Below are positions 1 through 9,009 of a stretch of DNA of 64,000 nt, piece by piece. The stretch is taken from positions 3,965 through 67,964 of the forward strand of contig NZ_CALTYA010000019.1 of assembly GCF_943913405.1 (NCBI RefSeq), written 5' to 3'. The first letter of the stretch is position 1, and the number at the start of each line of letters is the position of its first letter. This DNA comes from an uncultured Flavobacterium sp. (lineage in GTDB: Bacteria > Bacteroidota > Bacteroidia > Flavobacteriales > Flavobacteriaceae). Under the pieces are notes generated by a model that was not told the DNA's origin, did not search any database, and saw only the letters and a program-made list of their open reading frames with translations. The translations under genes were made by a program, and so were the position numbers.

Positions 1-165
1 CTTCTTGAGATTTTATGGTAAAATTATTAAAGTTCATAAATTATTTTTTTAAATTTATATAGTAGGTTTCAATTTATGTTCCAATAGGTTAAATCTGACA
101 AAATGGCTTGAAAAAGCAAATTATTACTAATTAAACAAGACAAAAAGTCTTAAAACCTGACGATT
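1..165. other. Left edge, non-coding
   Basis: AT-rich stretch ahead of the bacilliredoxin gene. No open frame and no clear TTG/TAnnTTTG promoter is seen. The promoter of the first gene should lie here, but I cannot place it with confidence. Confidence 0.4.
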
Positions 166-582
166 ATGAGTTTATTCAACAGTTTATTCGGCAATTCAAG
201 TGAATCCGATAATAAAGATACGAATCAAAACAGCCTAAATTGGAATGCTTTAACACAAATAACGCAATTGGATTCTATCGTAGAAGAATCTGCTTCAACC
301 CCTGTCGTAATCTTCAAACATAGCACGCGTTGCAGCATCAGCCGAATGGCTTTGAAGAATTTTGAAAGAGAATATAATTTGGAGGAAAGCGAAGCTACGC
401 CTTACTTTTTAGATTTACTAGAACACCGAGATATTTCAAATGAAATTGCCCAAAAGTTTCAGGTAATCCACCAATCGCCACAATTGCTTTTGATCAAGAA
501 CGGAAAGTCAGTTTACAATGTTTCCCACAGCGAAATTGATGCAGAAGCATTGAAAAGCAAAGTGGAAACTTTAGGAAACTAA
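166..582 (+). CDS. ytxJ: Bacillithiol system redox protein YtxJ (monothiol bacilliredoxin)
   Basis: A 138-residue cytoplasmic thioredoxin-fold protein of the YtxJ/DUF2847 family. After a low-complexity N-terminus (about 1-25), residues 26-135 carry the fold. The single-cysteine motif in 'FKHSTRCSIS' matches the family's active site, and a typical cis-Pro region follows in 'IHQSPQLLLIKNG'. Known members are thought to remove bacillithiol from proteins, which implies that the host makes bacillithiol, as many Flavobacteriaceae do. The gene is monocistronic, and its last 12 bases overlap the end of the convergent MFS gene. The family call is firm; the redox partner is inferred. Confidence 0.88.
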   Translation: MSLFNSLFGNSSESDNKDTNQNSLNWNALTQITQLDSIVEESASTPVVIFKHSTRCSISRMALKNFEREYNLEESEATPYFLDLLEHRDISNEIAQKFQVIHQSPQLLLIKNGKSVYNVSHSEIDAEALKSKVETLGN

Positions 583-1815
583 TTCTGATTTTTTGGTTCC
601 AGTTTCTTTCAGAATCAATGCTAACGCGATAGAAATCGCAATACAAACAACCCAAAACAAACCTGCATTTTGAAAGTGAATCTCTTTGTCCACGGCTATT
701 GACAATGTGTTTCCATACAAATAACTGAACAAAGGTCCGAGTAAGGAAGTGACGCCAAAAGTCAAGAAATTGATAGCTCCGGTCGCGCTTCCTTTTACCT
801 TGTCAGGATTACTTTCTTTGATCACAGAATACGGAATCATTGCAGCGCCAGAAGCAATTCCCAAGATAAATGTGGAAATATAAGCAGGATAGATTTCTGG
901 CAAATAAAGCAACTGCAAAAGGCTCAAAATCATAAAAATCGCGCCACCAATCAACACCGGTTTTCTTCTTCCGATTTTATCTGCAATCCATCCCATCAAT
1001 GGACAGCCGACAACCCAGCCCAAAGCGACAAAGGCACTTGCTAAAGTAGCGGTTTGAAAATCCATCATTCTGTCTTTTTGGAAGAAAGCCACGCCCCAAG
1101 TCATTGCGAAAATGGTCGTTGGAGCAAATAATAATCCTGAAATCGCGCCACACAAATAACTCTGCGGATTGCTAAACACAATTTTATACGGACTTAATAA
1201 TCCTGATTTTTCGCTTTTGGAAGCTAATGCTGTTTCTTCTTTTGGAGTGATATATAAAATCAAAATTCCGATGGAAACAATTAAAACACCGAGTCCGATC
1301 CAGATGAAAGGAAGGCTGAATCCGTTTTTAATGGCTGGCCCGATTAAGAATTGTCCTGCAGAACCACCCAACATTCCGAGACATTGCGTTGCGCCAATTG
1401 CCGTGGCTAATTTCCGTGGAGAAAAAGCTCTCGAAGCCAAATAAACGCAAGCAGGAAATGCCATTGCAGAACCAGCGCCTTGCAATAATCGACCGGAATA
1501 ACCGCCGTAAATACTTGAGATGGCGAATAAAATACAGCCCAAACCAACAACTACGGTTCCGATGGATAGCGGATATTTTGCGCCTAATTTATCTAAAGCA
1601 ATTCCCGCAACCAAACTCGTGACAGAGTAGGTGAGGTAATACATCCCGATAATCGAGCTCGTGCCAATGGCAGAAGTGTCAAAAGAAGCAGAAAGTTCAG
1701 GAATCATAACGCTTGGAGCAGAACGGACAGCGTATTCTAAAAGGTAAAATAGCAATCCAAAAGCCCAAGCAAGAACATACGGATTTTTGGTAACAGAGGA
1801 GGTATTTGATTGCAT
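571..1815 (-). CDS. MFS transporter
   Basis: A major facilitator superfamily permease of about 414 residues with 12 predicted hydrophobic segments. The inter-helix loop 'LDKLGAKYPLSIG' (after TM2) and its second-half counterpart 'IADKIGRRKPVLIGG' are the MFS signature repeats. The frame is open for a further 24 codons upstream, but that stretch (MRNTYKFNSDICFY...) does not look like a permease N-terminus. I therefore place the start at the Met of 'MQSNTSSVTKNPYVLAW', base 1815. The sequence resembles the glycerol-3-phosphate/hexuronate/D-galactonate branch of MFS. The substrate cannot be read from sequence and no metabolic neighbour suggests one. Confidence 0.85.
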   Translation of the reverse strand: MQSNTSSVTKNPYVLAWAFGLLFYLLEYAVRSAPSVMIPELSASFDTSAIGTSSIIGMYYLTYSVTSLVAGIALDKLGAKYPLSIGTVVVGLGCILFAISSIYGGYSGRLLQGAGSAMAFPACVYLASRAFSPRKLATAIGATQCLGMLGGSAGQFLIGPAIKNGFSLPFIWIGLGVLIVSIGILILYITPKEETALASKSEKSGLLSPYKIVFSNPQSYLCGAISGLLFAPTTIFAMTWGVAFFQKDRMMDFQTATLASAFVALGWVVGCPLMGWIADKIGRRKPVLIGGAIFMILSLLQLLYLPEIYPAYISTFILGIASGAAMIPYSVIKESNPDKVKGSATGAINFLTFGVTSLLGPLFSYLYGNTLSIAVDKEIHFQNAGLFWVVCIAISIALALILKETGTKKSELVS

Positions 1816-2406
1816 AATTTGAATTCCGAAATTCAAAAAAGACGCGTAAAAACAGATGTCTGAATTGAATTTATATGTATTTCTCAAATTTACGAATACC
1901 TATATCGTTATAGCAATTTGTGCAAAGATTTCGCAGATTGTCGGACATTATGGAGTATAAAAACGCATATCGTTTTTTTGGTCTTTAATTTTGGAGATAT
2001 TTATAAAAATAGTATTAATTGAGGAATGATATTGAGGTGGGAAATGAGTTGATTTTATGTGAGATTAAAGGAAATTTTAGAATTTTTCGATAAAACAGTT
2101 TAAATTGAGTCATTATCCTATGCAATCTCGTCATTGCGAGGAACAAATAATAAAACTAGTATCAATATTCGCCATTCGCTGACCCAAACGATTCGTCACT
2201 GCGAGCAATTGGGTGTTTTTTTTGCGATTATTGGATATTCTGGTGCTTGCAACTTATGGAAGTAGTGCTGATTTTTGAGTGAGAATAAATATTAAAGTTA
2301 TTTTTTGATTTCGTGGTTTACAGTTTTCTAATTTTAGTTTAGTGAGATAAAAAATTCTATTAATAATGACTTTTAGATCCAATTTCAATTTGCCTAAAAA
2401 GTTATA
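1816..2406. other. Intergenic region with degenerate dispersed repeats
   Basis: About 590 bases without a convincing gene. It holds two related 16-mers at 2128-2143 (tcgtcattgcgaggaa) and 2193-2208 (tcgtcactgcgagcaa), which belong to the 'GTCATTGCGAGGAA' class of repeats scattered between Bacteroidota genes. The promoter of the MFS gene should lie near 1830-1900. A small plus-strand frame at 2366-2620 is antisense to the protease gene and is not supported. Confidence 0.5.
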
Positions 2407-3321
2407 TTATTTTTCAAGTATTAATTCCTGTCTTGAGTTGTCTATTGACCATTTACTAAAACTGTCTAAAAAACTCTTGCCTAAAAGTAAAGGCGAGTTG
2501 CTTTCGCCAACACAAGCTAAAACATTTTTAACTGTAAAATTGCCAATGGTTATATTTTTCAAAAATAATCTTCTACATTTTATAATAGAACCATCTGCTA
2601 ATTTATATAATGCAGGCTGAATATAGTCAGTTTTTTTGATGGCTCCCAAACTTGCCAATTTTTTTTCAATTGTTGAGGAAATTGAAACACTGCTTGCTCC
2701 TGAATCTAATATAAAGTTTACAGGTAATTCAGAAATTTTTACATTTAACTTATATACGCCACCATTCTTTTCTAATTTTACTTTTTGTATTGTATTCTTC
2801 CCTAGTATAATATTCTCTCTGGAAAAGTTTTGTGGAGCAAAAGGATCATCATCATTTCTGCCATATTCGTTACTTTCGGATATTTCAGAAAATAAGTATT
2901 CAAAAGCATTATATAACTTGTCACATTGGTAATTGTCTTCTGAAAAAAGATGACAATCTTTGGAGGCACCAGAAAAACTGTCAGCGTAATTGGTCTTAAT
3001 TGTTATACACGGATCGATAGAGTTTTTACAGATGAATTCTAGACATAAATTAGGATATGTTTTTTTCTCAATTTTAATTTCAGAACAATGCATTTTGTAA
3101 GAATCTCTAACTTTTGGTTCATAATCTTTAGCTATTCTTGAACTGTAATAATCATAATATTTGATTGTTAAATAGCCGTCGGAACTCAGATCAATAAAAT
3201 ATGGATGACTATTTTTAGTCAAAGATTCGTTTATATAATTAATAGTTTCACTAACTGTTAATTGTTGAGAATTACTTTTAGTTGCAAAAAAAAGCAACAT
3301 CAATATTATTACATTTTTCAT
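2407..3321 (-). CDS. Exported retropepsin-like aspartic protease
   Basis: A 304-residue protein. Residues 1-19 form a signal peptide (hydrophobic core, cleavage near NSQ/Q). Residues 20-160 form a cysteine-containing domain I do not recognise. Residues 175-304 are a single-copy clan AA aspartic protease domain: 'NFILDSGASSVSIS' supplies the catalytic Asp206-Ser-Gly triad, and 'LLLGKSFLDSF' near the C-terminus matches the second conserved block of bacterial retropepsins. Such proteases work as homodimers. It lies 3 bases behind the HEPN-like gene, so the two are almost certainly co-transcribed. The catalytic call is good; the substrate and the role of the N-terminal half are unknown. Confidence 0.8.
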   Translation of the reverse strand: MKNVIILMLLFFATKSNSQQLTVSETINYINESLTKNSHPYFIDLSSDGYLTIKYYDYYSSRIAKDYEPKVRDSYKMHCSEIKIEKKTYPNLCLEFICKNSIDPCITIKTNYADSFSGASKDCHLFSEDNYQCDKLYNAFEYLFSEISESNEYGRNDDDPFAPQNFSRENIILGKNTIQKVKLEKNGGVYKLNVKISELPVNFILDSGASSVSISSTIEKKLASLGAIKKTDYIQPALYKLADGSIIKCRRLFLKNITIGNFTVKNVLACVGESNSPLLLGKSFLDSFSKWSIDNSRQELILEK

Positions 3322-3324
3322 AAG

Positions 3325-3903
3325 TTATCTTTTGCAAATAAAATCCATTTTTTTTCTAAAGTTTTTTCTGTTTGAAGTAGATGTTCTCAGGTTATTTGTA
3401 TAAATTAAAAATTCCTTTTTCAAATTTTCATGAAATAGGTTTCTATTTATTGTTATTCCGTTATCTATTTCGTTAACCATGGAACCAACTGAATAAATTT
3501 TTGAATTTCGATATGTTTCTAATTGGTGGATTATTCCACATCTAATATCCTCAAAAAAGTATTTTGCAGTATCATTATTAAAATGATTTTTGAAGTTTTC
3601 ACGATTTGTTAAAAATTCAATGAAAAAATTTTTAGCATTTTTATCTGATGTTTCTGCACCATTATAAAATGATTGAAGATTTTCTAGAATCATACAATCG
3701 CTGGAAATTATTATAAAACCATATTTTTTAGATGTAGAAGATAAATTATTTTCCAGATCAATAAGTTTATCAATAGGTTCTATGAATCTATCATTTATAC
3801 GTTTTTCAAAAATTTCTATGGCTTTTAAATAATCTTTCGAATTGATATCGTCTAAATCTAACTTTAAATAATCAGTGTTTTTAAATCCTTTTGCAATTTC
3901 CAT
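3325..3903 (-). CDS. Hypothetical protein with HEPN-like RxxxxH motif
   Basis: A 192-residue, Lys/Asn-rich, probably cytoplasmic and mostly helical protein. I do not recognise it by full sequence. The segment around 'FFEDIRCGIIHQLETY' (Arg121, His126) has the R-x4-H arrangement that is the active-site signature of HEPN ribonucleases, set in a predicted helix as in that superfamily. It resembles the pEK499_p136-type branch, but that is from memory and unverified. It is the first gene of a two-gene unit with the exported aspartic protease. It could be a toxin-like RNase or a non-catalytic HEPN scaffold; the motif alone does not decide. Confidence 0.55.
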   Translation of the reverse strand: MEIAKGFKNTDYLKLDLDDINSKDYLKAIEIFEKRINDRFIEPIDKLIDLENNLSSTSKKYGFIIISSDCMILENLQSFYNGAETSDKNAKNFFIEFLTNRENFKNHFNNDTAKYFFEDIRCGIIHQLETYRNSKIYSVGSMVNEIDNGITINRNLFHENLKKEFLIYTNNLRTSTSNRKNFRKKMDFICKR

Positions 3904-3975
3904 AGTCTATTCTTTAGAAGCTAAAAATCATTACATTTATTTTTCACTAAAGTAATATAATTCCCAACACAACAA

Positions 3976-3990
3976 TTACGGTTTTCCGTA
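3976..3990. promoter_or_regulatory. Short palindrome ttacggttttccgta
   Basis: TACGG-TTTT-CCGTA lies 72 bases upstream of the HEPN-like gene, in the gap to the upstream DUF3667 gene's stop. A near copy forms the arms of the strong palindrome at 61638-61676. It may be a regulator site or part of a small terminator for the DUF3667 gene. Confidence 0.35.
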
Positions 3991-4039
3991 TTCTCAAAAA
4001 ATAATCCAAAAACTTCAAGCCTTAACATAATTAGAATTC

Positions 4040-4840
4040 TTACCCAAAAGGATTTATGTTAATGAGGCCAAATTTCCATTCGGTAACAAAACCTACAGCG
4101 ATAAAAAGCAAAATGAGTATTTCAAAGACAATCATGGTGAAAAAAAGCAAAATTCTATAGGTAATTCCGAATTTAGAATACTCTTTTCTAAATGCATTAA
4201 TGTAGCCGTATCCAACATGTAGAATAATAAGTGTAGTAACAGTCCAACTAAATATTGCATGAAAAGTAGGGGTGAATTCAATAATAAAGTTGGCATAAAA
4301 AAGGATATTTCCTATTAGAGAAATAAGTAACATACCAAGTAATATCATTCCTGAAATAATGGCATGCTCACTCAGATTTAATTTCTTTCGTCTGAATAAA
4401 ATAAAACTATTTAGTGCTGCAAACGGTACAAATAGAAAAATGATAATTTTACTGTGGTCAAAAATTCTAGCGAGTTTTCTACTGGCTTCGTTTATAAAAG
4501 GTCGTTCAGGTTCTAATTCACCGCCAAAAAATAGGTCGATTTCTTCAAAAAGATGTCCAAGGAAAATTATCAAACCAAATACGATCAAAACCAGATAAAA
4601 GACATTGTAATAAGGCTTTCTTTTTCCGGAAATATAATCAAGTGCTGCTTTTCCCGGACGCGTTAATGCTTGCTTGGCAGTGAAAACTATCCCCTTTTCA
4701 ATATGAAATGTGCCGTGAAGTACGTCATGAAAAATAAAATTTTTGAAGGTAATGCGATGTGTGTCCGATTTCTGTCCGCATCCAGAACAAAATTGGTCGA
4801 TTAATTCTTTTTCGCAGTTGAGGCAGTTTTTATTTGTCAT
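4040..4840 (-). CDS. DUF3667 family membrane protein
   Basis: A 266-residue protein with the family layout. An N-terminal zinc-ribbon-like knuckle 'CLNCEKELIDQFCSGCGQK' (four Cys, residues 6-22) is followed by the conserved 'HDVLHGTFHIEKGIVFTAKQAL' and 'RPGKAALDYISGKRKPYYNV' blocks, then five hydrophobic segments between about residues 78 and 262. DUF3667 proteins are common in Bacteroidota and have no known function. The gene stands alone, with 89 bases to the end of argH downstream. Confidence 0.85.
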   Translation of the reverse strand: MTNKNCLNCEKELIDQFCSGCGQKSDTHRITFKNFIFHDVLHGTFHIEKGIVFTAKQALTRPGKAALDYISGKRKPYYNVFYLVLIVFGLIIFLGHLFEEIDLFFGGELEPERPFINEASRKLARIFDHSKIIIFLFVPFAALNSFILFRRKKLNLSEHAIISGMILLGMLLISLIGNILFYANFIIEFTPTFHAIFSWTVTTLIILHVGYGYINAFRKEYSKFGITYRILLFFTMIVFEILILLFIAVGFVTEWKFGLININPFG

Positions 4841-4929
4841 TGATATTCACTTAAAAAATAATATATACCTTACGAAAGTAATATTTTTTTTAACATAAAA
4901 TTACAGTTTTTCATAATATCATAAATAAA

Positions 4930-6210
4930 CTAAATTTCCACATTCATCTTCAAAACAATCTCCTTCAAACACAAATTATTAATGCTTCCTTCATGCGTGT
5001 GTTTCGTCGCTTTCGGTGATTGAAAAGTGTTGCTTTCAATTTGCTCTGCCACGATTTTATAGGCATCTCTAAACGGTTTTCCTTCGGTAACTAATTCATT
5101 CAAAGCATCTACCGTAAAAAGGTAATCGTATTTTTTATCGTCTAAAATCGTTTCATTTACCTGAATATCTTTGATGGCGAAACTGGCGATTTCCAAACAC
5201 GATTTCAAACTTTGAATCGCCGGAAAAAGGCCCTCTTTCAGCAATTGAAAATCCCTGTGGTAACCGCTCGGAAGATTATTGGTCAGCAACGTAATTTCAT
5301 ACGGCAGCGCCTGAATCTTATTGCATTTTGCTCTGATCAGCTCAAAAACATCGGGGTTTTTCTTGTGCGGCATAATGCTCGAACCCGTCGTCAAATGACT
5401 TGGAAGACTGATGAAATTGAAATTTTGGCTCATGTAAAGACAAATATCCATAGCTAATTTCGAAACCGTAGAAGCCAATCCTGACATCGCAAAAGCAACA
5501 GTTTTTTCTGATTTTCCACGGCTCATTTGCGCGGCAACCGAATTGTATTTTAAGGTAGCAAACTGCAATTCCTGAGTCGTAAAACTTCTGTCAATCGGAA
5601 ACGAACTTCCATAACCCGCCGCAGAACCAAGCGGATTTTGATCCACAATTTTTTGTGCCGCATTTAGCAAAACCATATCGTCAATCAGCGTTTCAGCATA
5701 GGCAGAAAGCCACATTCCAAAGGAAGAAGGCATCGCAATTTGCAAGTGCGTATAACCAGGAAGCAAGACGTTTTCATATTTTTTGCTCAAGGAAATCAGC
5801 AAATCAAACAGTGCTGTAGTCAACTTTTTAATTTCAGAAATTTCGTCTTTCAAATATAAATGAATGTCCACCAAAACCTGATCGTTTCTGGAACGCGCCG
5901 TGTGGATTTTTTTTCCGGTATCGCCAAGTTTTTCGGTCAAAAGATATTCGATTTTGGAATGAACATCTTCAAAAGTATCTTCAATAGTGAAGTTTCCTTT
6001 TTCAATTTCTGCCAAAATTTCTTCTAAAGTATGAACCAAATCAGTTGCTTCTTTTTCTGTCAGAATATTGATTTTCTGCAACATTTTGGCGTGAGCCATC
6101 GAACCTAAAACGTCGTATTTTGCCAAAACCAAATCCAATTCTCGGTCATTTCCAATAGTGAATAGGTCTATTTTTTGGTCTGTCGGAATTCCTTTTTCCC
6201 AAAGTTTCAT
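4930..6210 (-). CDS. argH: Argininosuccinate lyase
   Basis: A 426-residue enzyme of the fumarase/aspartase superfamily that splits argininosuccinate into arginine and fumarate, the last step of the pathway. The signature 'GSSIMPHKKNPD' holds the catalytic Ser loop, 'TARSRNDQ' is the substrate-binding Ser-Arg-Asn stretch, and 'PGYTHLQIAMP' carries the catalytic-His block. It is slightly shorter than the usual 450-460 residues. It is the last gene of the arginine operon, 6 bases after the argE-like gene. No strong hairpin is seen just downstream. Confidence 0.95.
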   Translation of the reverse strand: MKLWEKGIPTDQKIDLFTIGNDRELDLVLAKYDVLGSMAHAKMLQKINILTEKEATDLVHTLEEILAEIEKGNFTIEDTFEDVHSKIEYLLTEKLGDTGKKIHTARSRNDQVLVDIHLYLKDEISEIKKLTTALFDLLISLSKKYENVLLPGYTHLQIAMPSSFGMWLSAYAETLIDDMVLLNAAQKIVDQNPLGSAAGYGSSFPIDRSFTTQELQFATLKYNSVAAQMSRGKSEKTVAFAMSGLASTVSKLAMDICLYMSQNFNFISLPSHLTTGSSIMPHKKNPDVFELIRAKCNKIQALPYEITLLTNNLPSGYHRDFQLLKEGLFPAIQSLKSCLEIASFAIKDIQVNETILDDKKYDYLFTVDALNELVTEGKPFRDAYKIVAEQIESNTFQSPKATKHTHEGSINNLCLKEIVLKMNVEI

Positions 6211-6216
6211 ATTGCT

Positions 6217-7290
6217 TTAATTTAGGTTTAAAAATTTAGATATAATTTTGATATATAATTCAATGCCTTGCTTTATTTCATCAATTACTATAAACTCATT
6301 TGCAGTGTGTGAACGCAATGAATTTCCTGGTCCGAGTTTCATCGATTGACAACTCAAAACCGATTGGTCGGAAAGTGTAGGCGAGCCATACGTATTTCTT
6401 CCTAACGAAATTCCGGCTTGTACCAAAGCGTGATTTTTGTCAATCGAAGAAGCGTTTAAATGCATCGATCTCGGCGTGACTTTCGCATTAATATTTTGCT
6501 TCACGACTTCCAAAATTTCAGAATTCGAATAGCAATCGTTCACGCGAATATCGACAACCAAACTGCATTCTGATGGAACCACATTGTGCTGTTTTCCTGC
6601 ATTTATTTGCGTCACCGTCATTTTTACCGGACCTAAAACTTCAGATATTTTCTCGAATTCATAAGTTTTAAACCAATTAATCACAGATAAAGCGTTATAA
6701 ATCGGATTGTCTAAATTTTGATGCGCAGCGTGGCTTGCCGTTCCAGAAACCACGATGTCTAACACCAGCAAACCTTTTTCGGCTATGGCCAAATGCATTT
6801 CAGTCGGCTCGCCAACAATCGCCACGTCAATCTCTGGAAGATGCTTTAAAATGCTGTTTAAACCGTTTGGCCCACTGCTTTCTTCCTCGGCAGTTCCAGC
6901 GATAATCAAATTGTAAGGAAGATTTTCAAACGCATAAAAATAAGTGAAAGTCGCAATCAAAGAAACCAAGCAACCGCCAGCGTCATTGCTTCCCAAACCG
7001 AACAATTTTCCGTTTTTTTCAATCGCAGAAAACGGATTTAAAGTGTAACCTTCGTTTGGCTTAACCGTGTCGTGGTGGGAATTTAGCAGTAAATTTGGCT
7101 TTGATTTATCGAAATGTAAATTGTATGCCCAAATATTATTGTTCTCCCTTTTGAAATTAATTCCGTTAGAAACAAACCAGTTTTCCAGCAAAATTGCCGT
7201 CTTGTTTTCTTCGGAAGAAAATGACGGCGTTTCAATCAGATTTTTTAATAATTCTATGGCTTCGTTTGTAAGTTGGTCGGTGGTTTTCAT
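6217..7290 (-). CDS. argE: M20 family N-acylornithine deacylase (ArgE-like)
   Basis: A 357-residue dizinc amidohydrolase expected to release ornithine from its N-acyl form, or N-acylcitrulline if the acylornithine carbamoyltransferase acts first. Metal ligands are visible: 'SHHDTVKP' (His72, Asp74), 'SNDAGG' (Asp103, bridging), 'AGTAEEES' (the catalytic Glu and the Glu after it), 'VGEPTE' (Glu161), and the C-terminal 'SHTANE' His. The frame extends 19 codons further upstream, but the Met at base 7290 fits the family and its ATG overlaps the argB stop as ATGA, implying translational coupling. Acetyl versus succinyl specificity is open. Confidence 0.9.
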   Translation of the reverse strand: MKTTDQLTNEAIELLKNLIETPSFSSEENKTAILLENWFVSNGINFKRENNNIWAYNLHFDKSKPNLLLNSHHDTVKPNEGYTLNPFSAIEKNGKLFGLGSNDAGGCLVSLIATFTYFYAFENLPYNLIIAGTAEEESSGPNGLNSILKHLPEIDVAIVGEPTEMHLAIAEKGLLVLDIVVSGTASHAAHQNLDNPIYNALSVINWFKTYEFEKISEVLGPVKMTVTQINAGKQHNVVPSECSLVVDIRVNDCYSNSEILEVVKQNINAKVTPRSMHLNASSIDKNHALVQAGISLGRNTYGSPTLSDQSVLSCQSMKLGPGNSLRSHTANEFIVIDEIKQGIELYIKIISKFLNLN

Positions 7291-8069
7291 AGTTTGATTT
7301 TGGTGTGAATAGTTCTGTCTTTCAAGATGTTTTGGTTTCCGATGCAAATATTTTGAACACCATTTTCTATTGATTTAAAACAATTTTCTAATTTCGGAAG
7401 CATTCCGGAATGAATCGCTTTTTCAGCTTTCAAGCTTTGATATTTCTGAAAATCTAAACTTTCAATAACCGAATCATCATCTTCAGAATTACTCAAAACA
7501 CCATTCTTTTCAAAGCAATAAATCAGATTTACATCAAAAGTTTCAGACAGCGCAATCGCAATCTCGGAAGCAATGGTATCGGCATTTGTATTCAATAATT
7601 GTCCGTTTCCATCGTGCGTAATTGCTGAAAAAACAGGCGTGATATTTTGCAAAAGCAAAGTTGAAATCAACGATTTATTCACCGAAATCACATCGCCAAC
7701 AAAGCCAAAATCGACTTCTGAATTTGTTCTTTTTTCAGATAAAATGGCGTTTCCATCAGCTCCAGAAAAACCGATACTGTTGGTTTTTAAAGCTTGTAAT
7801 TTGGCTACGATTTGCTTGTTTATCAATCCAGAATAGGTCATAATGGTTACATCAAGCATCGTTTTGTCTGTAATTCTTCTACCATTTGAAAATAAAGGTT
7901 TTAAGTTTAATTTTTCTGCAATTTCTGTAGCTGTTTTTCCACCGCCGTGAACTAATATTTTCGATTCTTTCAATTCAGAGAAATCTTTTAGAAAACCATT
8001 CAAAACTTCTTCATTGTCAATGATATTTCCACCGATTTTTACTATGGTTATTTTAGGCTTATTATCCAT
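7287..8069 (-). CDS. argB: N-acylglutamate kinase (acetylglutamate kinase family)
   Basis: A 260-residue amino-acid kinase fold enzyme that phosphorylates the gamma-carboxyl of N-acylglutamate. Motifs include 'VKIGGNIID' near the N-terminus (ATP phosphate binding), 'LVHGGGKTATEIAEKL' (substrate loop), and 'LLNTNADTIASEIAIAL' (nucleotide and substrate contacts). It lacks the N-terminal helix of arginine-inhibited hexameric kinases, so feedback control by arginine may not occur here. It overlaps argF' by 8 bases and argE by 4. The acyl group (acetyl or succinyl) follows the carbamoyltransferase and cannot be told from ArgB alone. Confidence 0.92.
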   Translation of the reverse strand: MDNKPKITIVKIGGNIIDNEEVLNGFLKDFSELKESKILVHGGGKTATEIAEKLNLKPLFSNGRRITDKTMLDVTIMTYSGLINKQIVAKLQALKTNSIGFSGADGNAILSEKRTNSEVDFGFVGDVISVNKSLISTLLLQNITPVFSAITHDGNGQLLNTNADTIASEIAIALSETFDVNLIYCFEKNGVLSNSEDDDSVIESLDFQKYQSLKAEKAIHSGMLPKLENCFKSIENGVQNICIGNQNILKDRTIHTKIKL

Positions 8070-9009
8070 TTTCCAAGATTTTTTTCAAGATGGCTTGTGT
8101 GGCAAAAGTTCTGTTATTCGCTTGCGGAATTACAATCGAATTTTCACTATCCAAAACTTCATCGGTCACAATCATATTTCTTCTCACCGGAAGACAATGC
8201 ATAAATTTTGCGTTGTTCGTCAAAGCCATTTTCTCTGAAGTAACTGTCCAATTCGTGTCGTTTGAAAGTATTTTTCCGTAGTCATTATACGAACTCCAGT
8301 TTTTGGCATAAATAAAATCAGCGTTTTTAAAAGCTTCGTCTTGGTTATTCGTAATTGTCGCACCTTTCGTGATTTCCGGATTCAATTCATAATTTTCCGG
8401 ATGTGCGATAATCAAATCATATTCAGAAAGTTTCATAATTTTCACAAAAGAATTCGGAACCGCGTGAGGCAAGGCTTTTGGATGTGGCGCCCAAGTCAGG
8501 ACCACTTTTGGCTTTCTTTTTTTCTTGTATTCTTGAATGGTCAAAGCATCGGCAACAGCCTGCAACGGATGTTCTGTCGCGCCTTCCAAACTGATTACGG
8601 GAATTGTGGAATGTTTCACAAAAGCACTGATTACTTGCTCTTCTTCGTCTTTTTCTTTGTCGGTCAACGTTGGGAAACTTCTGATTCCGATTACGTCACA
8701 ATATTGCGAAATTACTTGTGCGGCTTCTTTGATGTGCTCGGCTTTGTTGCCGTCCATCACGGTTCCGTCCTCAAATTCCAGCGACCAGCCTTCGGTATTT
8801 AAGTTCATCACAATGCAATGCATTCCCAAATTCAAGGAAGCTTTTTGCGTGCTTAATCTCGTTCTCAAACTCGGATTGAAAAACAATAATCCAAGCGTTT
8901 TATTTTTACCCAATTCGTTATTTTCGAATGGAGCAGACTTTATTTTTTTTGCAGACAAAATCAGTTCGTCAAGATCTAAAATATCATCTACGGAAGTGAA
9001 TTTTTTCAT
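8062..9009 (-). CDS. argF': N-acylornithine carbamoyltransferase (probably succinylornithine type)
   Basis: A 315-residue transcarbamylase. 'FFNPSLRTRLST' (residues 43-54) is the carbamoyl-phosphate loop in its acylornithine-type form, in place of the STRT of ordinary ArgF. 'MHCLPVRRNM' near the C-terminus is the HCLP signature with the extra Arg-Arg of this class. The enzyme carbamoylates N-acylornithine, so the pathway runs through N-acylcitrulline. The residue that separates acetyl (Glu) from succinyl (Pro90 in Bacteroides fragilis) enzymes is Ala90 here, in 'MDGNKAEH'. Losing the Glu favours succinylornithine. ATGA overlap with argD upstream. Confidence 0.9.
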   Translation of the reverse strand: MKKFTSVDDILDLDELILSAKKIKSAPFENNELGKNKTLGLLFFNPSLRTRLSTQKASLNLGMHCIVMNLNTEGWSLEFEDGTVMDGNKAEHIKEAAQVISQYCDVIGIRSFPTLTDKEKDEEEQVISAFVKHSTIPVISLEGATEHPLQAVADALTIQEYKKKRKPKVVLTWAPHPKALPHAVPNSFVKIMKLSEYDLIIAHPENYELNPEITKGATITNNQDEAFKNADFIYAKNWSSYNDYGKILSNDTNWTVTSEKMALTNNAKFMHCLPVRRNMIVTDEVLDSENSIVIPQANNRTFATQAILKKILENG

